Source of the DNA: an uncultured Clostridia bacterium
Lineage (GTDB): Bacteria > Bacillota > Clostridia > Christensenellales > Borkfalkiaceae
NCBI GenBank assembly: GCA_947624225.1
Contig: CANQJF010000011.1
Location: 1-50,195, forward strand
Length of the DNA: 50,195 nucleotides
Reading direction: 5' to 3'
Within the stretch, counting starts at the first letter, position 1; every line of letters begins with the position of its first letter. A program made the translations under genes and the position numbers. Shown here one piece after another: positions 15,609-24,788 of this stretch. The notes under the pieces were generated by a model. That model did no database searches, had not been told where the DNA came from, and saw only the letters and a program-made list of their open reading frames with translations.

Positions 15609-16793
15609 TCAATGGTGGAACAGCCGCATTCCCGTGAAGCACATCACCATGTCGTGTGCATCCGCCGCCCGGATCACGAGGTCGTCACGCACGGAGCCGC
15701 CCGGTTCGGCCACATAGGAGACGCCGCTCTTCGCCGCCCGCTCGATATTGTCGGAGAAAGGGAAGAAAGCGTCGCTTCCCAAGCAAACTCCCTTGATCCC
15801 GGCAAGATATTCCGCCTTTTCCTCCCGCGTAAAGGGCGCGGGGCGCACGGCAAAGTTCTTCTGCCACTCCCCCTCCGCGAGCACCTCCTCGGCCTCGTCG
15901 GAGAGATAGAGATCGATGATGTTGTTCTTCTCGGGCCGCCCCACTCCCTCCGCAAATTGCAGAGAGAGCACTTTTTCGTGCATGCGGAGGTGCCAAAGGT
16001 CTGCTTTCTGTGCGGATAGGCGCGTGCAGTGGATGCGCGACTGCTGCCCCGCCCCCACGCCGATGGCCTGTCCGTCAACGGCAAAACACACAGAGTTGGA
16101 TTGCGTATATTTGAGTGTAATGAGTGCGATGATGAGGTCACGGGCTTTCTCGGGAGGGAGTTCCCGGTTCTTCGTGACGATGTTCTCCAAGAGCGAGCGG
16201 TCTATTTTAAAGTTGTTGCGCCCCTGTTCAAACGTCACCCCGAACACCTGCTTGCGCTCGATCTCGGCGGGGATGTAGTCCTTGTCGATCTTGACGATAT
16301 TATACCCGCCCTTACGCTTTCCTTTGAGAATTTCAAGGGCCTTGGCGGTGTAAGCGGGGGCGATGATCCCGTCGGAGACCTCGCGGGCGATCAGGCGCGC
16401 CGTGACCTCGTCGCATTCATCCGAGAGCGCGATCCAATCTCCGAAAGAGGACATCCTGTCCGTGCCGCGCGCCCTCGCATAGGCGCATGCGAGCGGGCTG
16501 TCGTCAAGCCCCTCCACGTCGTCTACAAAGCACGATTTTTTGAGCTCCTCCGAGAGCTTTTTCCCGACGGCCGCGGAGGTGGGAGAGACGTGTTTGAAGC
16601 TGGACGCGGCCACCATGCCCGTGTTCTCCTTTAACTCTTTGACAAGTTGCCACGAATTAAAGGCGTCGAGAAAGTTGATATAACCCGGCCGTCCGTTCAA
16701 AATTTCCACGGGCAAATCGCTCCCGTCCGCCATAAAGATGCGGGCAGGTTTTTGATTGGGATTGCAGCCGTATTTCAAGGCAAATTCCTGCAT
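15609..16793 (-). CDS. purH: AICAR transformylase, stand-alone (PurH C-terminal domain only)
   Basis: Transfers a formyl group from 10-formyl-THF to AICAR, giving FAICAR. The 394-residue protein corresponds only to the transformylase part of PurH; the N-terminal IMP cyclohydrolase domain of the usual roughly 510-residue bifunctional enzyme is absent. The start at 16793 follows GAGGAGGGCGCAAG. Recognisable stretches are [14 protein letters not shown] at the start and the SFGDWIAL and [22 protein letters not shown] regions. The missing cyclohydrolase step is covered by the PurO-type gene 12 bases upstream. It uses the product of Fhs. Confidence 0.93.
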   Translation of the reverse strand: MQEFALKYGCNPNQKPARIFMADGSDLPVEILNGRPGYINFLDAFNSWQLVKELKENTGMVAASSFKHVSPTSAAVGKKLSEELKKSCFVDDVEGLDDSPLACAYARARGTDRMSSFGDWIALSDECDEVTARLIAREVSDGIIAPAYTAKALEILKGKRKGGYNIVKIDKDYIPAEIERKQVFGVTFEQGRNNFKIDRSLLENIVTKNRELPPEKARDLIIALITLKYTQSNSVCFAVDGQAIGVGAGQQSRIHCTRLSAQKADLWHLRMHEKVLSLQFAEGVGRPEKNNIIDLYLSDEAEEVLAEGEWQKNFAVRPAPFTREEKAEYLAGIKGVCLGSDAFFPFSDNIERAAKSGVSYVAEPGGSVRDDLVIRAADAHDMVMCFTGMRLFHH

Positions 16794-16805
16794 CTTGCGC
16801 CCTCC

Positions 16806-17528
16806 TCAATGGTTTTTGTTGTAAATGACGCTCTCGACCGCGCCCGTCGTGAGGTCGATTGCACGGCAATAGAGCGAGATCTTGTTGCTCTCGTTGAGCC
16901 CCGACCAGATCTCCTCGGCGAATGCCTGAAGATCGTTGCCGATCTTCACGCGGACGGGCTCTCCCGCAAAGGAGGGCAGCGGATCCCCGTTGCCCCGATA
17001 GGTGTGGAGGAAGTGCCCCGCGCCGCTCACGGGTTCATAGACGAAGAACTGCCGGTCGCACTTCTTGCCCTTTCCGTCGGCGCACTTGACGATCGCGAGC
17101 TCGTAAGTGTAATCCGCTCTGCCCTTTCCCAAATGCAGAATGGCGCTGATGCGGGGAGTAAAGTTGGGCGCGTCGGGCTCGAATGTGCGCTGCATGAGGG
17201 CATGGCGGAAACAGTGCCCCGCTTTGAGGGAGGCCTCAACGGTATCCGTCTGGTCTCCATTGGTCACGATGACATGATTTTGATACACCTTGACGGGCGA
17301 ATAGATGATGAGGGAGGGATCGACGAGCTTTTTCTCGTCAAAGGGCTCCGTTCGGAGCTCCGCGCCGTATTCCCGAAACACACGGTTGCGGCTGTTCTCG
17401 CTCCTGCCCATGATGAAGTAGGCAAACACAGCCCGCCGCCCGTCGGCCGTTTTGCCCACCACGATCCCGCGGCCGGGATATGCGTTGCGCGCAAGGAGGC
17501 GCCCCAAATTCTTTCTCGCAGTTGCCAT
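16806..17528 (-). CDS. purO: IMP cyclohydrolase, PurO type
   Basis: The last step of purine synthesis: ring closure of FAICAR to IMP. The 240-residue protein resembles the PurO family first known in archaea, not the N-terminal domain of PurH: NAYPGRGIVVGKTADGRRA at the start, then AYFIMGRSENSRNRVF and the ILHLGKGRADYTYELAI region. I set the start at ATG 17528 because GAGAGGAGAACAAT precedes it. It lies between purN and the transformylase-only purH, so the pair together replaces bifunctional PurH. The assignment rests on motif memory and operon logic; a profile search would settle it. Confidence 0.87.
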   Translation of the reverse strand: MATARKNLGRLLARNAYPGRGIVVGKTADGRRAVFAYFIMGRSENSRNRVFREYGAELRTEPFDEKKLVDPSLIIYSPVKVYQNHVIVTNGDQTDTVEASLKAGHCFRHALMQRTFEPDAPNFTPRISAILHLGKGRADYTYELAIVKCADGKGKKCDRQFFVYEPVSGAGHFLHTYRGNGDPLPSFAGEPVRVKIGNDLQAFAEEIWSGLNESNKISLYCRAIDLTTGAVESVIYNKNH

Positions 17529-17548
17529 ATTGTTCTCCTCTCGGTTTT

Positions 17549-18169
17549 TTACTGTTGCAGGGCGCGAAGCCGTTTGCAGACGGTCTCCACGGCCTCGGGC
17601 AAGATGACCCACTCCGCCTCGCGCATGACGCGCTTTTGCAAGCTCTCGGGGGTGTCCCCCTCCCGCACTTCCACCGCTCTTTGCGCAATGATCGGGCCGC
17701 CATCGCACACCTCCGTCACATAGTGCACGGTTGCCCCCGTCACCTTTACGCCGCGCGCGAGAACGGCCTCGTGCACGCGAAGCCCGTACATGCCCGGGCC
17801 GCAAAAGCTCGGGATGAGCGAGGGGTGGATGTTGAGCGCCCGCCCCTCGAAAGCGGAAACAAACTTTTCGGAGAGGATCGTCATAAATCCCGCGAGCACC
17901 ACCAGCCCGATTTCGCGCTCTTTCAGAAGCGCCGCGATGCTCTCCTCGCGCACGGCGCGCGGATACTCGCGCTTATCAAAGACGGCCGTCTCGATGCCCA
18001 GCCGCTCGGCGCGCAAGAGCACGTGTGCCGCCCTGTTATCCGTGACGGCGAGCACGACCTCTCCGTCGGGGATGAGGCCCGCCTCAGCGGCGTTTACGAT
18101 TGCCTGAAAGTTGGTCCCGCCCCCCGAGCAGAGGACGGCGATTTTGACCTTGGGTCCGTACATTTCCAT
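17549..18169 (-). CDS. purN: Phosphoribosylglycinamide formyltransferase
   Basis: The third step of purine synthesis: formyl transfer from 10-formyl-THF to GAR. It has 206 residues, typical for PurN. Catalytic residues are recognisable: the NIHPSLIPSF motif (Asn and His) and the Asp of HYVTEVCDGGPII. IAVLCSGGGTNFQAI near the N-terminus is the phosphate-binding loop. The ATG at 18169 follows AAGGGG. It sits 45 bases after purM and 20 before purO. Confidence 0.96.
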   Translation of the reverse strand: MEMYGPKVKIAVLCSGGGTNFQAIVNAAEAGLIPDGEVVLAVTDNRAAHVLLRAERLGIETAVFDKREYPRAVREESIAALLKEREIGLVVLAGFMTILSEKFVSAFEGRALNIHPSLIPSFCGPGMYGLRVHEAVLARGVKVTGATVHYVTEVCDGGPIIAQRAVEVREGDTPESLQKRVMREAEWVILPEAVETVCKRLRALQQ

Positions 18170-18214
18170 GATAAAATCCCCTTGCCGTCTATGCTGCTAT
18201 GTGTTTTGAAGCTC

Positions 18215-19252
18215 TCAGCAGATCTCCACGCCCTCGCCGCGGACGATCTCCCCGAGCGGATAGGCGTCCACGCCCTGTTCTTTCAGGATCGCCATGGCGC
18301 GCTCCGCATCCTCCGTCCGCACGACGGCGGTCATGCCGACGCCCATGTTGAAAGTGTTGAACATATCGTGTTCGGAGATGGCGCCGCTGCGTTTGATGAG
18401 CTCGAAGATGGGCAGAATGCGAACGTCGCCGCGCGCGATCTTCACGCCCAGCCCCGCGGGGAGCGAGCGCGGAATGTTCTCATAGAAGCCGCCGCCCGTG
18501 ATGTGCGCCACGCCCAAGACGTTCACCTTTTCAAAGAGCGCAAGCATGGGCTTTACATAGATGGCCGTGGGTTCAAGGAGCACTTCTCCCAATCCGCGAC
18601 CGTCGAGCTCGGACATGGGACGCTCCAAATTGGTCTCTTCCACATTGAAGATCTTCCTCACCAACGAAAAACCGTTGGAGTGCACGCCCGTGGAGGGCAG
18701 GGCGAGCATGACGTCGCCCGGCTGCATCTTCCGCCGGTCGATGATGTTCTCGCGGTCGACTGCCCCCACCGCAAACCCGGCGATGTCATAGTCATCGTCC
18801 GCCATGATGCCGGGGTGTTCGGCCGTCTCGCCGCCGATGAGCCGACAGCCCGCGCGCACACATCCCTCCGCCACGCCGCCGACGATTTGGGCGATCTTCT
18901 CCGGCACATTCTTCCCGCAAGCGATGTAATCGAGGAAGAAGAGCGGTTTTGCGCCGCAACAGAGGATGTCGTTGACGCACATTGCGACACAGTCGATCCC
19001 GATGGTATCGTGACGGCCGAGCAGTTGTGCGATGCGCAACTTGGTCCCCACGCCGTCGGTGCCCGCAACGAGCACGGGCGTTTTCATCCCCGCGACATCG
19101 AGCGGGAACAGGCCCCCGAAGCCTCCGATGACGTCTGCCTTTCCCCCGGGGATCGTGCGGGCGACGTGCTCTTTCATGAGCTCTACGGCGCGGTAACCCG
19201 CGGTGATGTCCACGCCCGCGGCCTTGTAACTTTCCGAATAACTTTTTTGCAT
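18215..19252 (-). CDS. purM: Phosphoribosylformylglycinamidine cyclo-ligase (AIR synthetase)
   Basis: The fifth step of purine synthesis: ATP-dependent closure of FGAM to AIR. A 345-residue protein of usual length, starting with SYKAAGVDITAGYRAVELMK and carrying LVAGTDGVGTKL, RLIGGETAEHPGIM and HITGGGFYENIPR, all typical. The ribosome site before the ATG at 19252 is weak (GAGGCAGGCAG). It lies 25 bases after purF, so coupling to purF is likely. Confidence 0.96.
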   Translation of the reverse strand: MQKSYSESYKAAGVDITAGYRAVELMKEHVARTIPGGKADVIGGFGGLFPLDVAGMKTPVLVAGTDGVGTKLRIAQLLGRHDTIGIDCVAMCVNDILCCGAKPLFFLDYIACGKNVPEKIAQIVGGVAEGCVRAGCRLIGGETAEHPGIMADDDYDIAGFAVGAVDRENIIDRRKMQPGDVMLALPSTGVHSNGFSLVRKIFNVEETNLERPMSELDGRGLGEVLLEPTAIYVKPMLALFEKVNVLGVAHITGGGFYENIPRSLPAGLGVKIARGDVRILPIFELIKRSGAISEHDMFNTFNMGVGMTAVVRTEDAERAMAILKEQGVDAYPLGEIVRGEGVEIC

Positions 19253-19277
19253 GATCTGCCTGCCTCGCTGCTTTGCT

Positions 19278-20723
19278 CTATTTTTTAAACTTGGGATTTT
19301 CGCTGATGGGCCGTTCCAGCCGCTCGAAACGGCTCTTCATGGTCTCCGACGGGAGCTCCGTGGGATAGTTTCCGCCGAAGCAGGCCGTGCAGAAGCCCGT
19401 GCCGTCTCCGCCCGTGAGGGCGACCACCTTGTCGAGGGGCAGATAGCCCACCGAGTCCGCGCCGATGATTCGGGCGATCTCGGGCACGGTGTGGTTGCAA
19501 GCGATGAGGTGCTCCCTCGAATCGATGTCCGTGCCATAGAAACAGGGGTTCAAAAAGGCGGGCGCCGAGGAGAGCATGTGCACCTCCCTCGCCCCCGCGC
19601 CGCGCAACATGCGCACGATGCGCGCGCACGTCGTCCCGCGGACGATGGAGTCATCCACGAGAATGACCCGTTTCCCCTCGATGGCGGACTTCAACACGTT
19701 TAATTTGATGCGCACCCTGTCCTCGCGGGCAGCCTGTTCGGGGGCAATAAAGGTGCGGCCGATGTATTTATTCTTGATGAATCCGATGCCGTATGGGATC
19801 CCCGAGGCCTCCGCGTATCCATAGGCGGCATCCAAGCCCGAGTCGGGCACGCCGATGACAATGTCCGCATCGATGGGGAAAGCCTCCGCGAGGAATCTGC
19901 CCGCCTGCTTTCTCGCCTCGTGCACGGAACTGCCCTCGATAAAGGAATCGGGCCGCGCGATGTAGAGAAACTCAAACACACAGAGGTGCTTTTCCCCGCC
20001 GCAATGAGTCCTGTCCGAAATGGGGCCGTCCTTGGTAAAGACGATCATCTCCCCCGGCTCAACTTCCCGGATGAGCTGCGCCCCCACCGCGTCGAGCGCA
20101 CAGCTCTCGGAGGCGACGACATATGTCCCGTCCTCCCGCCTGCCGTAACAGAGGGGGTGAAAGCCGTGGGCGTCGCGCACGGCAATGAGCTTGGAGGGCG
20201 ACATCACAAGGAAAGAATACGCCCCGCGCAATCTCGCCATGGCGGCAAGGACGGCCTCCTCGATGGAGCGCCGCTTGACGCGCTCCTTGGTGATGATGTA
20301 GGAGATGACCTCGCTGTCCGAGGTCGTATGGAAGATGCTCCCCTCGCTTTCGAGTTCGCTGCGGAGCTCGGAGGCATTGACGAGGTTGCCGTTGTGGGCG
20401 AGCGCCATGTTGCCTTTGAGGTGATTTACAACGATGGGTTGCGCATTCTCTCGCCCGCCCGAGCCCGTCGTGGAGTAGCGGACGTGCCCGACGGCCATGT
20501 TCCCCTCCCCGAGACGGGAGAGGTTTTCGGCAGTGAACACATCGTTGACGAGCCCGATATCCTTGTAGGATCTGAACACGCCGTCGTCGTTGACGACGAT
20601 GCCCGCCGATTCCTGCCCCCGGTGTTGGAGGGCGAAGAGGCCGTAATAGGCCGTGGCGGCAACGTCCTGCTTTGCGGGTGCGAACAAGCCGAACACGCCG
20701 CATTCCTCATGAATTTCAGACAT
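19278..20723 (-). CDS. purF: Amidophosphoribosyltransferase
   Basis: The committed first step of purine synthesis: PRPP + glutamine to phosphoribosylamine. It has 481 residues. The N-terminal nucleophile hydrolase domain has C8 after a short propeptide (MSEIHEE|CGVFG), which is expected to be cleaved. The phosphoribosyltransferase domain carries the PRPP loop VILVDDSIVRGTT. Cysteines in the C-terminal half (C393 region, FCTACFGGNYP) resemble the Fe-S ligands of the Bacillus-type enzyme, which would make it oxygen sensitive; this is inference. The start at 20723 follows AGGAGTTACC. Confidence 0.96.
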   Translation of the reverse strand: MSEIHEECGVFGLFAPAKQDVAATAYYGLFALQHRGQESAGIVVNDDGVFRSYKDIGLVNDVFTAENLSRLGEGNMAVGHVRYSTTGSGGRENAQPIVVNHLKGNMALAHNGNLVNASELRSELESEGSIFHTTSDSEVISYIITKERVKRRSIEEAVLAAMARLRGAYSFLVMSPSKLIAVRDAHGFHPLCYGRREDGTYVVASESCALDAVGAQLIREVEPGEMIVFTKDGPISDRTHCGGEKHLCVFEFLYIARPDSFIEGSSVHEARKQAGRFLAEAFPIDADIVIGVPDSGLDAAYGYAEASGIPYGIGFIKNKYIGRTFIAPEQAAREDRVRIKLNVLKSAIEGKRVILVDDSIVRGTTCARIVRMLRGAGAREVHMLSSAPAFLNPCFYGTDIDSREHLIACNHTVPEIARIIGADSVGYLPLDKVVALTGGDGTGFCTACFGGNYPTELPSETMKSRFERLERPISENPKFKK

Positions 20724-20810
20724 GGTAACTCCTGTATTGTTTGCGCCGACCGAGCGCGCTCTGCCGCGTGCCGGCCGAGGGACCTCTCACAGCTATGGCT
20801 GTGCGCACGC

Positions 20811-21524
20811 TCACTTGTGCGCGGTCACTCTCTTGAAAATTTCCTTGTAGGCGTCCTCCACCCCACCCATGTCGCGGCGGAAGCGGTCTTTATCCAATTT
20901 TTCATTGGTCTCGGCATCCCAAAACCGGCAGGTATCCGGGGAGATCTCGTCGGCGAGCACGACGGTGCCGTCTGCAAGTTTGCCGAATTCCAGCTTGAAG
21001 TCGATGAGCTTGACGCCGAGCGAGAGGAAGTATTCTTTCAGCACCTCGTTGACGGTGAAAGCATATTTCTCGATGAGCGCGATCTCCTCTTTCGTCGCCA
21101 GCTTCAAGGCGAGTGCGTGGTAGGTGTTGAGGAGCGGGTCCCCGAGCTCGTCGTTCTTGTAGGAGAACTCAATGGTGGGTTCGTCAAAGACGATGCCCTC
21201 CGCCACGCCGTAACGCTTGGAGAAAGAGCCCGCGGAGACGTTGCGGATGATGACTTCGAGGGGAACGATCTGCACCTTTTTGACCAGCGTCTCCCGCTCG
21301 GAGAGTTCCTCTACGAAGTGCGTCGGAACGCCCCTTTGTTCCAAAAGGCGCATCATCATGTTGGTCATGCGGTTGTTGACCACGCCTTTCCCGGCAATGG
21401 TGCCCTTTTTGAGTCCGTTGAATGCCGTCGCGTCGTCCTTGTAGGAGACGATGACCAGCGTGGGATCGTCGGTTGCGTAAACTTTTTTTGCCTTGCCCTC
21501 ATAGAGCTGTTGCAGTTTTTGCAT
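20811..21524 (-). CDS. purC: Phosphoribosylaminoimidazole-succinocarboxamide synthase (SAICAR synthetase)
   Basis: Joins CAIR and aspartate with ATP to give SAICAR. It has 237 residues, normal length. Typical segments are [15 protein letters not shown] at the N-terminus, [22 protein letters not shown] in the middle and [14 protein letters not shown] near the end. The ATG at 21524 follows AAAGGAGAGAGACTC. It is the second gene of the operon. The next enzyme, PurB, is not in the window. Confidence 0.96.
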   Translation of the reverse strand: MQKLQQLYEGKAKKVYATDDPTLVIVSYKDDATAFNGLKKGTIAGKGVVNNRMTNMMMRLLEQRGVPTHFVEELSERETLVKKVQIVPLEVIIRNVSAGSFSKRYGVAEGIVFDEPTIEFSYKNDELGDPLLNTYHALALKLATKEEIALIEKYAFTVNEVLKEYFLSLGVKLIDFKLEFGKLADGTVVLADEISPDTCRFWDAETNEKLDKDRFRRDMGGVEDAYKEIFKRVTAHK

Positions 21525-21623
21525 GAGTCTCTCTCCTTTGAATAAATTTTTTTATCGAACAGGTCCGTTTTTTCTCGGCCGAACGCGATGCTGCGCCGCC
21601 CCGAAAAACGAGGCCCTGCCTTT

Positions 21624-22118
21624 TCACGAGCAAAATTTCTTTTGGATGGCGGCATCCTTTCGGAGGGCCCCGGCGGCCTCCTCCCCTCTTGCAACGAGCA
21701 GTTTTTCCCGAAGCCCCCCGTCGGACACGGCCAAGATCTCCATGGCGAGGTACGCCGCATTCTTTGCGCCGTCGATGGCCACCGTCGCCACGGGGATGCC
21801 CGAGGGCATCTGCACGGTGGAGAGCAGTGCGTCCACCCCCCCGAGCGCGCCGCTCTTTATGGGGATCCCGATGACGGGCAACACGGTGTTTGCTGCGATC
21901 GCCCCCGCCAAATGCGCCGCCATGCCTGCCGCGGCAATGATGACGCCGAACCCGTTCTCCGCGGCATGCTCCGCAAACTCCTTGGCCTCGGCGGGCGTGC
22001 GGTGTGCGGAATAGACGTGCACCTCGAAAGGGACCCCGAAGCGCTGCAACACTTCTAACGACTTCTCGACGACGGGGAGATCGGAATCGCTCCCCATGAT
22101 GATGGCGACTTTTTGCAT
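21624..22118 (-). CDS. purE: N5-carboxyaminoimidazole ribonucleotide mutase
   Basis: Converts N5-CAIR to CAIR (class I PurE). It has 164 residues, with [12 protein letters not shown] at the N-terminus, [18 protein letters not shown] and [23 protein letters not shown]. The start is ATG 22118 with GGAGGAACATTC upstream; an in-frame ATG at 22160 lies inside the leader hairpin and is rejected. No purK is encoded nearby. First gene of the pur operon, about 113 bases downstream of a near-consensus promoter. Confidence 0.95.
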   Translation of the reverse strand: MQKVAIIMGSDSDLPVVEKSLEVLQRFGVPFEVHVYSAHRTPAEAKEFAEHAAENGFGVIIAAAGMAAHLAGAIAANTVLPVIGIPIKSGALGGVDALLSTVQMPSGIPVATVAIDGAKNAAYLAMEILAVSDGGLREKLLVARGEEAAGALRKDAAIQKKFCS

Positions 22119-22143
22119 GAATGTTCCTCCGAAAAAGTAAAAT

Positions 22144-22177
22144 GAGGCGGTTTTTTCCACACGGAAAAACCTGCCTC
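22144..22177 (-). terminator. Possible attenuator hairpin in the pur operon leader
   Basis: On the minus strand GAGGC-(A)-GGTTTTTCC pairs with GGAAAAAACC-GCCTC around GTGT, a stem of about 14 pairs, followed by ATTTTACTTTTT. It lies between the promoter and the purE ribosome site. The T-rich tail is interrupted, so it may be a conditional terminator or only a structured leader. I see no purine (guanine/adenine) riboswitch core. Confidence 0.45.
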
Positions 22178-22238
22178 AGAAAAAAGATGCGTTTTTGCCG
22201 CCCCCGGAGCGGAGACTTCTCGTCCTTTTCATGACATT

Positions 22239-22267
22239 ATTATAATGCATAGAGCACTTTTCGTCAA
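22239..22267 (-). promoter_or_regulatory. Promoter of the purine operon
   Basis: On the minus strand TTGACG (22262-22267), a 17-base spacer, and TATAAT (22239-22244): 11 of 12 consensus positions. Transcription would start about 113 bases before the purE ATG. Confidence 0.85.
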
Positions 22268-22475
22268 GCGTTCGCGCGCGATTAGCAAAAATTTGTGCCC
22301 CATCAATCTTATTAAATCAATTAAAAAAGTTTGCAAACGCAACGGTTTTTTCATTCTCCCTCCGCACCGAAATTCATCGTTTTCGGCCTGTTTTTGGGCC
22401 GTCCCACGTTAAAGAGCCATACCATGTCCGAGAGAGGACGTTCAAAAATAATTTGTATTATTTTTCACGGCCGGG

Positions 22476-22504
22476 TGGACAAATTTTCCCGATTGTGGTA
22501 TACT
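22476..22504 (+). promoter_or_regulatory. Promoter of the D-2-hydroxyacid dehydrogenase gene
   Basis: TGGACA (22476-22481), 17 bases, TATACT (22499-22504): 10 of 12 consensus positions. The inferred leader is under 20 bases and contains the ribosome site AGGAGG. The 22268-22475 stretch between this and the pur promoter holds AT-rich DNA with no gene. Confidence 0.8.
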
Positions 22505-22522
22505 GCATACAGGAGGTATCCC

Positions 22523-23548
22523 ATGAAGATCGCTTTCTTTGATACAAAGGATTATGACATTGCATCTTTCACCCGGTTCGGCAAGGAGCGGGACATCCAA
22601 TTCAAGTTTTACGAGACGCGCCTCAACGCGGACACCTGTGATCTTGCCCGCGGCTTCGATGGCGTGTGCGTCTTTGTCAACGACGACCTCAACAGTGAGG
22701 TCATCGAAAAGCTCTATGCGATGGGCATCAAGATCATCGCCCTCCGCTGTGCGGGATACAACAATGTGGACGTGAAAGCCTGCTTCGGGAAGATCCACGT
22801 CGTGCGCGTGCCGGCCTATTCCCCCTATGCCGTCGCGGAGCACACCATGGCGCTCCTGCTCACCTCGGTGCGGCGCATCCACAAGGCGTACAACCGCACC
22901 AAGGATTTCAACTTCTCCCTCTCGGGGCTCACGGGATTCGATCTGCACGGCAAGACGGTGGGCGTCATCGGAACGGGCAAGATCGGCAAGATCTTCATCG
23001 ATATCTGCCGCGGCTTCGGCATGCGCGTCATCGCCTACGACAAATACCCCTCCCCCGGCTACGACTACGTCTCCCTCGACGAACTCTTCTCCGAGAGCGA
23101 CATCATCTCCCTGCACTGCCCGCTCTCCGAGGAGACCTACCACATCATCGGGGAAGAGAGCATTGGGAAGCTCAAAAAGGGCGTTATCATCCTCAATACA
23201 TCGCGGGGAGCGCTCATCGACGCCGACGCCCTCCTCGACGGCATCAAACGGCGCATCGTGGGCGCGGCCTGTCTCGACGTCTATGAGGAGGAATCCGATC
23301 TCTTTTTCCACGACTTCTCGGGGCACATCGTGGAGGACGACACCCTCGCCCGTCTCATCTCCATGCCCAACGTCATCGTGACGTCACATCAGGCCTTTCT
23401 CACCGAGGAGGCGCTCGACAACATCGCGGACACGACAACAAAAAACCTCGCCGACTTCGAGCGAGGCGAACACCTTGAAAATGAACTGTGCTATCAGTGC
23501 GGACGAGTGGACGATTGCAGAAAGAATAGGCCCTACCGCTGTTTTTGA
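22523..23548 (+). CDS. D-isomer-specific 2-hydroxyacid dehydrogenase (D-lactate dehydrogenase-like)
   Basis: A cytoplasmic NAD-dependent reductase of 341 residues, typical of fermentative D-lactate dehydrogenases. It has a Rossmann motif GVIGTGKIGK and catalytic residues R228 (NTSRGALID), E257 (DVYEEES) and H289 (SHQAFLTEEAL). The C-terminal tail YQCGRVDDCRKNRPYRCF is Cys-rich and unusual. The start at 22523 is fixed by AGGAGGTATCCC. It has its own promoter and stands alone on the plus strand, convergent with yraN. The likely role is pyruvate to D-lactate for NADH reoxidation; substrate specificity cannot be read from sequence. Confidence 0.9.
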   Translation: MKIAFFDTKDYDIASFTRFGKERDIQFKFYETRLNADTCDLARGFDGVCVFVNDDLNSEVIEKLYAMGIKIIALRCAGYNNVDVKACFGKIHVVRVPAYSPYAVAEHTMALLLTSVRRIHKAYNRTKDFNFSLSGLTGFDLHGKTVGVIGTGKIGKIFIDICRGFGMRVIAYDKYPSPGYDYVSLDELFSESDIISLHCPLSEETYHIIGEESIGKLKKGVIILNTSRGALIDADALLDGIKRRIVGAACLDVYEEESDLFFHDFSGHIVEDDTLARLISMPNVIVTSHQAFLTEEALDNIADTTTKNLADFERGEHLENELCYQCGRVDDCRKNRPYRCF

Positions 23549-23638
23549 GGGAAGCTCCGCTCCGCGCTCCGCCCTCTCGGGCTTCCCAAGCCCCTCGGCG
23601 GGTTTAGGCGTCTCGACGGTTTTAAGCCCCTCGGCCTC

Positions 23639-24001
23639 TTAAATATAGGCATTCTCGAAGTAATCCAGCTCGCCGTCACAGACGGAGGCGATGTCGAAGC
23701 GGATGGGGACCTCCCTGTCCTCCCGGGCAATATAATAATTTGCGATCATGCGGTACCGCCGCTGTTTTTCGCGCGTGACGGCCTCCGATGGGAGGCCGTA
23801 TTCATCTCCCGTGCGCGTCTTGACCTCCACGAAACAGATGTAACCGTCGCGGCTCTTTGCCACAATATCTGCCTCCCCGAACGGCGTCACAAAGTTGCGC
23901 ATGAGGATCTTGTATCCGTGCCGCTTCAAATACTTACAGGTCAGGGCCTCTCCCTGCCGTCCCAATAATTTTTTACGAAAGTCTTTCTGTGAATTTTGCA
24001 T
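23639..24001 (-). CDS. YraN family protein (UPF0102, predicted nuclease fold)
   Basis: A 120-residue protein of the widespread YraN family, usually next to rnhB as here. It has the restriction-endonuclease-like core: GEALTCKYLKRHGYKI, then FGEADIVAKSRDG and CFVEVKTRT (E-x-K). The start at 24001 has GAGG at a suitable distance, which makes the gene overlap the end of rnhB by 61 bases in another frame, so translation is probably coupled. Its biochemical role is not established in the family. Confidence 0.9.
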   Translation of the reverse strand: MQNSQKDFRKKLLGRQGEALTCKYLKRHGYKILMRNFVTPFGEADIVAKSRDGYICFVEVKTRTGDEYGLPSEAVTREKQRRYRMIANYYIAREDREVPIRFDIASVCDGELDYFENAYI

Positions 24002-24561
24002 ATGCCGACCTCACGGATGGCTTGGATATGCTCTTTGGTGCCGTACCCCACGTTGCTCGCAAAGGCATACTCGGGATAGACTTCGGCAAATTGTTTCATG
24101 AGCGCGTCGCGGTAGACCTTGGCGAGAATGCTCGCCGCGCCGATGGAATAGACGTTCGCATCCCCCTTTACGATGCTCCTCTGCGGGATCGTGATATCGA
24201 GGGTCATGTTGCCGTCGACAAGCACCATGTCCGCGGGGACCTGCAAGGATTGGATCGCTTGCTTCATGCACAGCCGCGTCGCCTGCAAAATGTTGATGCG
24301 GTCGACCGTCTCGGCGTCCACCTCCGCAATGGCATAGGCGCGCGCCGTTTTTTTGATCTCCTCCGCGAGCTGTTCGCGCTTCTTGGCGGACAGCTTTTTG
24401 CTGTCGTCCACGCCTTTCACCAAATGCGCCTCGTCCAACGGCATGATGACGGCGGCACAGACGACGGGGCCCGCCAGCGGCCCTCTGCCCACTTCGTCTA
24501 CCCCGCAAACGGCGTGATACCCTTGCTCTGCGAGCTCGCGCTCCCATGTCGGAATGTCCAT
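23941..24561 (-). CDS. rnhB: Ribonuclease HII
   Basis: Cleaves the RNA strand of RNA/DNA hybrids and single ribonucleotides in DNA. It has 206 residues. Acidic catalytic residues are visible at D22-E23 (CGVDEVGRGPLAGPVV), in the VDGN segment and in KGDANVYSIGAASILAKVYRD. I placed the start at ATG 24561 with AGAGGCAACT upstream; a longer frame to 24744 would translate repeat DNA. The gene overlaps yraN at its end. Confidence 0.95.
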   Translation of the reverse strand: MDIPTWERELAEQGYHAVCGVDEVGRGPLAGPVVCAAVIMPLDEAHLVKGVDDSKKLSAKKREQLAEEIKKTARAYAIAEVDAETVDRINILQATRLCMKQAIQSLQVPADMVLVDGNMTLDITIPQRSIVKGDANVYSIGAASILAKVYRDALMKQFAEVYPEYAFASNVGYGTKEHIQAIREVGICKIHRKTFVKNYWDGRERP

Positions 24562-24788
24562 AGTTGCCTCTTTTGTTTCGCGGAATTTTTTTCTTCGCCG
24601 CTTCTCATTTCGTTGGCGCGTGTATCCCCTCGAAAAAGGTCCGAACCTGTCCCCTCCATGGGGGAGGAGCGGCGCTGAGCCCCCTCCATGGGAGGGGGGT
24701 GTAGGGGGTGGGGTGGCGACCAACTTTGAGGAAAAGCCCCCCATTCCTCTTCGGGCGGAGCGCCCGTCCTTGGTAAGACTTTTGCCCC
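24562..24788. repeat. Palindrome-rich spacer between rnhB and rbgA
   Basis: Contains two CCCCTCCATGGG-type palindromes at 24650-24705 followed by GGGGGTGGGGTGGCGACC, the same arrangement as at 15303, 26440, 34912 and 35346. No gene is evident. Confidence 0.65.

Noticed and set aside
22119..22238. Possible guanine/adenine riboswitch before purE
   Set aside because: The conserved core of the purine aptamer is not found; the leader holds one long hairpin only.
24562..24744. N-terminal extension of ribonuclease HII
   Set aside because: It would translate CCATGGG-type palindromes into a Pro/Gly-rich stretch foreign to the family, and a good ribosome site precedes the shorter start.
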